A stretch of DNA of 64,000 nucleotides, taken from contig CM060895.1 in the NCBI GenBank assembly GCA_030762935.1, positions 41,716,001-41,780,000 on the forward strand, written 5' to 3'. How positions within the stretch are numbered: position 1 is the stretch's first letter; the number at the start of each line of letters is the position of its first letter. Source of the DNA: Hymenopus coronatus (lineage: Eukaryota; Arthropoda; Insecta; Mantodea; Hymenopodidae). The notes below the pieces were generated by a model. The model did no database searches. It was not told the DNA's origin and worked only from the letters and a program-made list of their open reading frames with translations. Of the stretch, positions 42,191 through 54,007 are shown piece by piece. A program made the position numbers and the translations under genes.

Positions 42191-42681
42191 TGAGGGAGGA
42201 ATTCGGGCATAGAAGATATACAATATAATTAGTTTAAAATGTAGCATGAGCAGTAACAGACATTGAGGGTGAGTACATCTGGTTGTCATCACTGGAAATG
42301 TGATACTTGTTTTTTACCCCTTTCGGATGGTAATCTGTTCAATTGCGATGGTCTCGGTAAGGCAATGGTTCTCAAAACCCATGTGAGATTGGGTACGTCA
42401 GGAGTATGCTTAGGTGAGGTTATAAGGCAATTTAATGTCCTCCGATACAATACTTGAGCTGGGAGATGGCGAGCTAGAATATTGTAAGGCCGACTGATGC
42501 TTATCGGTAGTCATCGCATTGACTTGGCGCGTGTCAGTGGCATATCCAGTTTTTTTCCTACGAAATCAGAGAGGGGTTATTGATCTAATGCAAATCTCTC
42601 TGGGGCGAATTTCGACCCTTCGTAGGTCTTTGCATACACAAATATTGGATTGCAACATGAAATACAATATGCTCCACTCAC

Positions 42682-42850
42682 CTCAGTACAATAGCTGGTG
42701 GAAGGACAGTTAAACAGTACAGGAAGTCCCACTTGACCCTGGTCGTTGATACCAGAAGCAAACAATGTTACGGCCACCGTGCGGCAGATGAGGAAGGCAA
42801 ACGATGTGAAGAAATAAACAGAATGCACTGTACTAATAGAGTTACTTGGC
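42682..42850 (-). CDS. GR exon 7, segment 6 and loop
   Basis: Acceptor TTCTCCCTGCAG; donor ACTGAG|GTGAGT. It encodes STVHSVYFFTSFAFLICRTV and NDQGQVGLPVLFNCPSTSYC. The strong donor at the end shows that at least one more coding exon followed. Confidence 0.88.
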
Positions 42851-43548
42851 CTGCAGGGAGAAAAAAAATCTTATCTTAGTTACATCTTACGATGATGAAC
42901 TTAATATAATTAAACTTAAAAATTACTTTATCTATTTTCTGTTCTTTTTCTCATTCATTTTTTGCCCCGTTTTATATAATTGAAAAAATGCAGCCTGAAC
43001 AATATTAATTAGGTAATCGATTTTTTCAACGCTAGTGCATTGTAATTCAGTAAACTAGAAACCCAGCTTGCCAAAATTAAATTAGGAATCAGAATACTAC
43101 GAAAATAGCAATTATAAATTATACTATAACAGTAAATTAATTAAATTAAAATTTTAAAGAAAGTTTTGCGTAATTGACCATGAGAGCTAAATTGTAAGGA
43201 TTACACACAGAATTGGATCCGGATACGCAGTATTCCAAGATACCTGCAAAAATTATTAGCTTTTCTTTTTGTAATTAATGCTAAAAGCATTATAATGCTT
43301 GAAATTGATAAATTTTTATTTTATTAGCAAACACTTACGAAAGGCCATTTAAGAGCTGTAGGCAGATAAAGTACAAGTTGTTGAAGAAGGAAAGGAAGAC
43401 GATGCCAGATACTGCGGCGTCCACGTCTTTAATGAGTTTTGACATCAGGGCATAGTGTTCTCGAAGTTCTCGCCATTCTTCTTCTCTCACCATCTACATT
43501 CAATACCATATGAAAACGTTACCTAAGCTAGAGTTTCTTTCACGTTGA

Positions 43549-43591
<43 letters not shown>

Positions 43592-43598
43592 TACTATT

Positions 43599-43647
<49 letters not shown>

Positions 43648-46600
43648 TACTTGTAGCACTTATTTTGACAAAGTATATGTGTTTCCAATGTTTGAATAGC
43701 CCTTATCAAACGTATATATTTATTAAGCGACTGTCTCTCTAAGCTCATCCGGTTGGTGGTATCCCCCCCCCATGTTACAAGGTTTATCTAAACTGATGCG
43801 ACTGAAGATTGACAGGTCTGACTCGTAGCAGTGCCGGGTTGAACCACCTTGCTTTGTGGTGGCCTTGCTTACTCGTCTAAGGAGGGTAACGGCCGTTTCA
43901 CTTTTGGTCTAAAGTTGTTTAAGACTATGTGGAATTAAAGTTCTATGAAGCTGTCTGTTGGTTGTGTTTATTATGTGTAGTTATCATTGTGTATATTACA
44001 TAACTGCGTGTATATATTGCAGTTCAGCTTTTTTATTTTCTTTTCCAACGGGGCCACATATGGACTACCAACCTGAGTTTGCATAGAATGGCACTGGTGT
44101 CACCATTCCTAAAAAAAATCCACAATTTATGTTGTTGGAAACATTTAGAACAGACTGGTCTTGTGTTGGGCAATAGCAACTCTACCAATGAAGAATTAGC
44201 ACAGTGTTGAAAAGACGGCCAAAAAGCTTGCTGCCTCGCATTACAATTGTTTATGGGGTTCCGAGTTTAAATCTCAGGTTGAATTACTCGGATAAGCCTT
44301 TTTCTGTTTTCCTTTTCCCCTGATAAGACGAGTGTCGGGTAGCTTTAAGTTACATTGGCTCAGGGCACAATTGGGCAGAATGTAAACTGTCCTGCTCACT
44401 CTCCAGATTTAGCCCCTAGAGCAGAAGCGCTGGTGCAGGTTTACTACAAACGAATTTATTTCCTTTATTATAGTCACAACAATGACTGCATCACATTGTC
44501 GGATTAACAAATCTTCTGTCTATTTTTAACAATGCCGTCAGCACTTTCTCTGATTTCATAGTGCAAAGTTGTGTCTTACAATTTCTTTTACACATAACAA
44601 TTTGGATCAAATTTGCAACGCTCTATTTAGTCATGTAAATAGCATTGAATTGCTTGCATACAGCCAGTTTTGCTAAAGAAATCATGGAAACTAACAACAT
44701 TAACATTCTATTGAAGAACATTATTGAAAATCTGGCCCTAAAACTGATGAAGCCACACCAAGTTATTAGATTAAAATTGAGTGGTTTACTTATGGACGCT
44801 ATCACTCTGACACGAAGGTTCTAAGCCTGGGTTATTGTTCAAAATGTTTGCAAATGTTTCTTTAAGCTACCTCGGGAATACCTCCGGCAAGAAGGAATTC
44901 ACTAGACGGATTTTATTCATTGCCTGAAAAGATTCTGTCAACGTCAAACCTCGAATATATGGGGAAAATGAGTGTTAATGACAGCAATGTTTTTCTGAAT
45001 ACTGGAATCGTTAAATGCTTCCATGAATTGACAAATTGCCAAAACCTCTGCACTATCGAAGTCGTTCACTGCTCTTTGATGGCCTTGAAGCATTCATTTA
45101 AAACAACAGAGCTTCGACTCAGGTACCCCACGCGTTACCACTGGTTTGGGAGGTAAAGACACATTTTGTAGGTTTTCTTTGTAGCCTTGATGCGAGCATG
45201 GGCCTTAAGAAACACCTTTTGTTGATGAAATCAGTTTGTTTACATTCCCAAACGTCGATCGTACTTCTTCAACGAGGCGATGCATTCCGTGAGCGAAGTA
45301 CCTCACATGAATCATATTTGTATAAAATACTTGGAGGGCTTTGCCAGCTTTGATCATGTAGGGCGCAGATTCTCCTTTCATCTGCACAAGATTATGGAAA
45401 TATCTTTTTAATGCCGTCATTCACAAATCAGGCGATCGTAGAATTATTTACATTTTGTAATTCTTTGCAGGCTAACAAATCGAAAAAACAAGGCTCTTGT
45501 TTTAATGCACCACAATTAAATTAGCAATGTGACAGCCACAACCGTCGGTAGTTTCATCAGCTAAAATACAAGTGATGTGATCCTTGAGTTTAATGCGTAT
45601 TTCTTCCAGAACATGTAGTTAAATTGTCGGCATGTAATTCTTACGCAATCTGGTATATGTTGATTTAAGCAATATTTGCGCAGAAAACCTTTGATGATAG
45701 GGTTTGTAAGTTTCTGAAGAGGAACATTGCTTGCAATGAACACTTCACATAGATCCATGTTAAAGCGATTTTTGTTATGTTTTGTTTTTTGTTTCCTCTA
45801 GAGGTTAAACCACTGCTGTTAAAAGTTATCGTGGGCTTTTCTTTGCATTCCTGCGATATGAAGACTTGCCTTGACATACTTCTATTTGAAACTTTTTTGT
45901 GCACGAAACGTTTTTCTCGCAAACTCGAAAATATAACTTATTTCCGTTATAAGTAAATGTTCCAGGATGATCATCTGTCCACAAAACAGCATTTTGAGGG
46001 GGGAACTTTCGAAGTTCGGTGAACTTCTGTTAGCAGATGCTGTCCGATTGGTAAATTATAGGGGTAAGCCTTCAGAATCCTTTTTGAACGAATCAAGATT
46101 CCATAACAATGTGGCAGGTTATCGTCAAAACGTAATTAAATTGGAGTATTGCTAATCCTCACTGGGTAAAGGAGGCGGCGTTCCAAGAGCAGCGGGAAGC
46201 AAATGTCTGGCGCGCAAACTTGGGTGGCCTACTTAGTGGACAAGTTTTCTTCGGGGAACATCTAACAGGAGCACGCTACCCGGAACTTCGCCGTAATGAA
46301 CTACTTTTGCGACTAGAAAAAGTACCACTGCAGGAACGATTAGCGACTTGGTTTCAATGTTGGTGTTCCACCACACAGATCGATAATTGGCTGCAGTTAT
46401 CTAAATACAGCACATCCCGGCTATTGGATTGGAAGGCAAGGACCAGTCTCCTCACCAACCAGATCTAAACTTCTTTCTCTGTGGTTATTTAAAGCATCAT
46501 GTTTCTGTAGAGCAGCCAGAAATCCAGAGAGCCTTTGCCAACGTATTACTTTGGCCAATGGATGCCTCATGTTACACAGGGTCAAAATTTCCATGCAACA

Positions 46601-49600
46601 GTCTGCTCAGGTTAACCAACAAGGGCATCAGTTCGAGCACTTCATTAAAGGAGTCGTGCTCGAGCATTGGTAATCACCGGAGAGTTCAAACAAGTAGAAC
46701 TCTGTTACAAAAGCGCAGCATAACGCACCAACAGAAGGTGGAATTTATTACAAATACGCTTCTTTCTACTCAAGAAAGAACTCTACTATTACAACTCCCA
46801 TACAAAAAATGTGTGATTTATAGTTTACTTATTGTCTTAGAACTAATGTGAATAAGCCCTATTCCATCGACATCAAATGTACACGTTTAAAGACTTTTCT
46901 AAGTACAGTTTTCCAAGCGGAAACACTAAACAACAATAAAATATTAAATACAAACTAAGCATAATTATGGATTATAATGATATTAACCATGTGAATCACA
47001 ATATTAGTTTAAACAAAGATTATTTATGAAAATTACCATTAAGAAAATACTTTCGCCTAGGTGGTTTGACGGAGGACGGTGGATTTTTTCGGGTGTAAAC
47101 ATCCTTAGCCTGGCTTCCTTCGGAAGGGAAGTAAAGCCGTTGGTTCCTGTCGTAGATTTACTACAGGTAAAAGAACCGCAAGCCTGATATAGAGGCCTCC
47201 GAGCAAAGTTAAGCGGTCTCTCACGCCCAATTTAGAATGGGACGCTGAGAACCACAGCAGTTAAAGAGCGTCCATAAATAAAACACAATTTACTTTTAAG
47301 TGGTTTGGACCACTTTACTGCAAATAAGATTTTACGATTACACCTCTTCCAACTGTGCTATCTATAAATAGTTCTTAACGATAATATGCACATTGTTATC
47401 TGGAATACGAAAGATTCAAGTTGCTCAAGACCCAACTGTATCATTTACCCAACGCGCATATTGTCGTTTACATTTGTGTTGAACAGATTTCTACACTAAG
47501 ACCCACAAACATGCTTAATAATAGGTACGTAAAGGTAATGGAATAGCCTACTCATTGTGTTATAGCTGTGTTTACTGTTCTGTCCATTACTAACTATAAG
47601 GCTCACCAAGGTGTGTGATTACCGCTATGATCAGCCTAAAATTAGTGCGAGAAGTATTGATTACAATTGACGTTTCCATCGCAATTAATTTTATTTCAAT
47701 ATTGGCGAGACAAATGTATGTTGCTAGTCCTTATACAATTACAGAGTATGGCGAGAAATGGTTTTTACACCGTTATGACGCATGACGTGCTGCTGGTGTT
47801 ACACTATTTTGGGATAAACCGGAGTTATATGATAGGGATTGCGTTATTTACAATATGTAGTTGTATGAAACATCTACTATTCCACATTAGATTAATTTCT
47901 ATATAACTAATGGCAAATCTAAAGTGAAGTGCAACAGTATCTGAGAGCTTCTGCTTACATCTACGTAAAACATTCAAGAGCATCAACTATATACCTTGCC
48001 TGCTGTGCCCAACAGTCTAGCGTTGAGTTGTTTCAGCTGTTGAGTTAGTCCAACGCTGACTATCATGACAAACACATCAGTGAAGTTCCACGTGAAGGTA
48101 GCAAGTTTGCTGGTTACAAACACTAATATGCCCAGGAACAAGTTGTATGGGACTATGCTGAAAATAAAACCGTGGGATCTGCAGCAATAAACCTGTAAGA
48201 AAAGTAAGCCTCTTGTAATATTCTTCAGTAATCTTTCAAGGAAAAGATCATGCATTAATTTTAAAAAGACCTGAGACTTTACCTTAAGAACCTCAGCAAC
48301 TGTCAAACTAGCTTCCTTGGCTGGCCATTCCTCATCTCCAGAACATGGTTTATCACGAACTTTCTCAGGTACCAACACCTCCGGTATGTTGGCCATCATG
48401 CTCATCAAATGTTCACCTGTTGGCGCACTCAGGGTTTAGTTTTAACTGTTTAAATACATAAATGAATATTATATCATAACATATAACGTTAATTTAATGC
48501 ATAAAACAGTAGAGCAATCGATTCCCTTACATTTGATACTAGCGAGTGCTTCAATAAGAACTTCTGTTTTTGACCCCCTTAATCCACTAAATATGTTAAA
48601 CGGTTAAGCTGTCTATTTGATCTAATAGTTGCATATCTTTGTAATTGTATATCATTGTAATTATTACGAATGCTATTTGATTAACTCCTTTGTTATGTAT
48701 AATTACAACATTAAAACGGTTACAGATAACTTGGAGTTTCTTTAGCTTAATATTAGATACTTTAAAGCTGCAGTTTGTTAATTTAAAACGGAACATTTCT
48801 TTTCTCTTTTGTTCTTTGACGAAACATTCTCCTATCAAATTTATAAGATATGTTTATATTAAACCTACCATTGTAAAAGAATGCGTCTTATTCCCGCCAC
48901 TTGATTTTCAAGAACACAAGTCACAATTGAAGCGCCTGTTTTAGAGAACGGCGAGGAGTAACTTTTTATTTCTAGTTATTGAGTATCACAGGTTGTATCT
49001 ATGACAAGGAATAGTAACTGACTATGTGTCCGACTGTCATTTATAAGACCAAATATATTTTATAGAAATTCAAAGCAGTTCCCACATACTTAAAGCGAAC
49101 AGCATAAAGCAACATTTTAGATGGATGCGATATCTAAAGAAAGCTTTTACACAAGCTTGGCAGATCAGAATATGATATTGGGTGTGTTTATAAACTCATA
49201 TTAATATTTTGGTTTTGTATGCTTTGTGCATAGTACGCTATAATAGACAAATTTCTTTCACTAGAGAAAATATTGTTCAAAATAATTCTCATGACATTAA
49301 AAAAAACTTATATAAACGAAAACTCGTAGGATAGGCACTTCATAGCCAAATAAATGATTTGGGACGTAAGTCAAAAGTAAATATATCACTGGAGTATTTC
49401 TTAGATAATTCAAAAGAAAGAATCCTTCCATACTTTACTACATATATTGAGGTGGTTTATTTGTCGGTTACATAATTTTTATCTTACGCAAGAACTTGAC
49501 ACAGAATCCATAACTATGGAAGAAACTTCACGCGCTGTTTTCACAGTACTGACGAAAAGAAAGTTATGCAAAGTTGGAACTTGAACAAAATGCCATCGGT

Positions 49601-52600
49601 AACGTGTCACCTGGGATGTATGCAACAGAACGTTAAGAAAGTAGATACGGAAGACGTCGCTTTTTCGTGTGTTAAGAAAGATACCATATAACCTTCTCTG
49701 TAGCCAAAGCTTTCCGTTTTGACAACAATGCCGCTTTATATTCAGATGCCAGGCTACCTCCTCATTCGAGATGAAATGGAATGACGATAAATGAACCTGC
49801 TATAACAATCGAATGAGACAGTGTTTTATTTCGAATATTTTGTAAGGAGGGATTCCTTACCATGTGAGGCATAAAGAAGGGTGAAGGAGAAACTGCTTCA
49901 CAGTAAAAGTTGAATTAGCAAAATTACTCACCCTGAAGATTCTAAGATCATTTGGAACAAGGCAAAGGACTACTCCAGGAAGTTCCATGTTACCAATCAT
50001 TTTGATAATTTATATAGACAACAGCCTACTGTATTGTCTAAAATTTTAAACGAATGGAACTGAGGTAACACAAATAGTGTATTAACACAACCTGCTATTC
50101 ACAGATGGCCAGGTGAGTATTGCTCAAGACAGAATGACGTTAATAATATATAAATCAGACTATCAATTGAATATCAAAAGTAGAACCTGAACGTCAATTA
50201 TTATTATTATTAAACAATATTTTAAGAATGACTTGATGGGAAAAATATGAAAAAATAGCAAGTTTCGTTACCCAGTTCAATCCCAGAAAAGAGGGTACAT
50301 CAAATACGGATATCAATACGAATCTACATCTTCTATGTCCTTATCATCCACCTTAATTTTTTTATTGTGTTGGGAATACCAATTATTCTCATTTTTTTTG
50401 TTTGTTTTTTGAGGGGGGGATTTATTTTTAATCCAACTTTCTTTGCTTCTTCTTGTGAGTTCATCAATTTGGTTTTCATATCCTGGAACCTTTGTGTAAC
50501 AGGCAAATGTCATCTGCAAAGCCAAGATCCTCCAGATAATTCCTCAATCCGCACTGCTAGCCTGTTCTTCCTAATCTATCCAAAATCATCACAAATATAA
50601 TTGGTGAAAGAATACACACCTTTGTCTAAAGTTTGTTTGTTGGTTTGTAATAGTTCTGTCAGTTTTCCTTCATGTAGCACTTGTCATTCATAATTCGGGT
50701 ACATATCTTTGATGATATTTATAATCCTTTTTAAACATTCCATAAATTTCCAGTATGTGTGATATGGCTGACCTTTTAACTGAGTCAAAGGGTCCTTCAA
50801 AATTTAAAAATACTAAATACAGTGTATTTTGCCATTCAGATGATTATTCGAAAATAAGTTGCATAATATTTATCAGATCGACACAACTTCGGTACTTTCG
50901 GAAACCTGCCTGTTCCTTCCAGAGTTTTTGATCATTAATATACTCTTTACACGCAAAGTTGGAGGGAAAATGTACTTTGGTGCACATTGTCATTATAAGG
51001 AAACCAAGTGAAATTAAATGTGTAGTCATAAAACCGTCAACGTGATAAAGTGTGCGAGATTAAATGTATACCACGAGTTTTCGAGTATCAAAAGTGCGTA
51101 AACCCAAAAAAATCCCAAGTCCATATCCGTTGATAATTGGATAATTATAAATTTCTAGGAATATTGATCGACTATGTGTGGGGTTAAACAATCCTATCTT
51201 ATTTTAAAAATCAATTAGTTTTTCTTTATCCTCAAAAGTTTGGATTCTGGAGTTGGATTACTTCTGAAAACGCCTACAAATGTTTCAAATTATTAAAATA
51301 AAGCATTCATCTGGTGTAAAACATCACTCACAAAGGGCCAAGGCCATAACACAGCCCATGATGATCCTGAGTTGCATTGTTAGATGTGATAAAAGCCTCC
51401 TAGAGATAGTACTCTCCACGTGGTACCAACACTGCATGAGATTTGGCCACCTCGATGCCAGACGCAGAAAAAGTACTGTGGCAATGCAGGAATTGCCGTA
51501 GAACACAGCTCCTGCTGTGGCCGCCCCGAAACTAGCTGAAACAATAAAAACCTTTTTACAGTAGAAATCCTGTGGATTCTTTATTTTGAAAGAGAGAGAA
51601 ACGCTACCGAAATCGCTAAAAAAACAAAACAAAAACCCCCCCAAAAAACAAAAAAAAAACTGAATATCACATGTAAACTTATAACTCTCACGGCACTCTT
51701 AGTTTAATCTGCCGAGCAATAGCAGAGGCCTGGCTCCGCGGTAACATGCAAAAATAACATTTCAATTGAGTAAACTTAGTTTATTACATGCAATGAAAGC
51801 GTCAAGTAGATGGTGCACTCCATGCAGTTAGGACTAGTCGGGAAATTGTCCCCTTAGGGGACCAACCTGTTAAATTAATTTTTTTTTAAAGCAATTAAGT
51901 TGATTTTTACCTCATACCTTTATCGTAATATGTAACTAATTCTGAAAACTTTAAACAAATGCATCCAGTAATTCTTGAGAAAAATATTTTTATTTTTTAA
52001 ACTGCATTACCAAAAAGGTGTTCAAAAATCTTGTAACAAAACTTCATATTTACATTCCGGAAATATTCTTTTTTAACTTTAAACGAATTATATCGGATGA
52101 GTTTCAAATTTATGAATACTATTGCAGGAAAAGGTATGATAAATTTATTTCTTCATACTTTTGCTATTGTTTTTGTGGATTAAATAATGCTATTGATACA
52201 AATATATAATTAATTTTCTTACTTAGAAAATGTGCACCGCAAGGAGTATTTTGAACATTTAATGCATTTGAAAACGCATCTAGAGAAACACTTTTACTAA
52301 TATTTGAAGTGCCATTTGTTACTTTAAAACTTCCATTTATAAGTTCGAGGTCTTTAAATTGCAAGTGGTTCAAAATAACTTCGGCATATTAATCTACAAG
52401 GAGCACTGTTTTACTAATGTGTTAAAATCGAAAAATCAATTTTCAAGAAAAAAATTATAAATAAAGTTAGCAGCGCGCACAAACGTGCATTGTATGTATA
52501 AAGCTCGATGCACAATGGCTAGGAAAAGGTCGGAATAAAAGGATGAGAACAATAACTTAGCAATCAATTGAGAATGGGAACGGCAAAAATTACATTATTT

Positions 52601-53954
52601 TGTTTTTTAATGACTGTCAAGATCATATCGGCGCCGCTGGTGTACCGGAATCTCCCATCACAATTCGTTTACCTGCCACTAAATCTACTGATATGAGATT
52701 GACTCTTTTAAGCACACTTAAAAACCATTGACCAGGCCGGATTTGAGTCCGCGCCCTTGGGATTAGGAAGCCAGAGCCTAACCAACTGAGTCACTCAGAC
52801 CCACTCCAAAACGGCAAACATCAATAGTAGCCGCAAGTAATAATTTCAAAATTTAAGGCTGCTCCACAATTAATTCGGAAACGTGAACCAGAGAGAAAAC
52901 AGGAAGTGCAAGCTTTGAGGCTTACATGCTTACAGTTCAAAATAACTGTGGACAAGAAAGGGCGAGATGTTGATATTATATCAATAGCAAAATGAAAAAT
53001 CGATTTTATGTATTTTTAAGTAATTTATTAAAACTCTCTTGTGAAATTTTCTTCTACGCGTATAATAGCGATCAGCCATCTCTAAGATTAGCTACAATAA
53101 AAATGTCTGAACAAGCCATGTAATTACCGTTTATGATTTTCAAATAAATGCGGCCGGCGAAGGAGAAACGAAGTGCACAGTAGAGCAGATGGCACGGTCT
53201 CATTTGATATTTTCTACAGTGAAGTTTTTACACAATAAACCCAGCGAATGCCATCGCCGGGAACAGGAAGGGCAGACTTGAAACTCGACCAGCTGTACAT
53301 TTGTGTTCTCTGAAAAGTTTTCCGTTGATGGGCATACTCAAATTTGAAAACGAAAACTTTAACACTTGCCCCTTTTCTTTCCCTTTCTTGTGCAATTGTG
53401 CATCGGGCTTAAGATCGATTCTCAAGTGTGGAAAAGAGTTGCATAAATACTTAATTGAAACCAGAAATTAATGTGCTATTCTTTGAACTTACTCATAAAT
53501 CCTTCCGCAGAACCACGCATGGAATTGCACATATGCGCAATGGAGATACTCTCTGTGAGTAATAAAATAAAGAGCAAGCAGAAGGCATAGAAGACTCTTG
53601 GGGAGCAAAACTGAAAACGAAGATCACTTGGTCTGCGCTCTAACACGCCTTGAACAGGCAGCAATCCGAACCATTGTGCTACCAGCAGGATGGTCCCCAC
53701 AGCATTGTGGAAATATGGTCCCTTACAGTCATCTGTAGCGTTCTCTTTTTCCCATGCTCCTCCTTGCTTCAGCTACAAATCAAGAAAATATTATATTAGC
53801 AAACCGCCAACCCTGCATAATTTTACATAGGTGTAGAAGTCCTGTTACCTCCCTTAACTCCATACTTCAAATGTTGTTTGCTGCAAACAATACTAATTGC
53901 TTAAAACAATGATCAAAAATATCAATCAAACACTTGAAATGAGTACAAGGGCTC

Positions 53955-54007
<53 letters not shown>

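Larger units (their letters stand above)
40590..42320 (+). repeat. Dispersed repeat R, copy 3 (tandem to copy 2), longest copy
   Basis: It follows copy 2 directly. It has the same left blocks (CCACTTTAGAAAATGAAACT, GTTATGTGGTACAGGAACCA, TTAAGTTAAATGGAAAAATG), an (AAT)n node at 41238-41282, an expanded set of diverged units around CAGCGT.TCCCCGGCTTCCTA (41560-41900), and a right part shared with 34735-35165. Confidence 0.75.

Noticed and set aside
43545..43742. Ile-rich 65-codon ORF
   Set aside because: It is a translation of the AAT/ATT microsatellite.
47667..47906. 79-codon hydrophobic ORF in the receptor intron as a membrane protein exon
   Set aside because: It is on the opposite strand to the gene, has no splice signals and no recognised motif.
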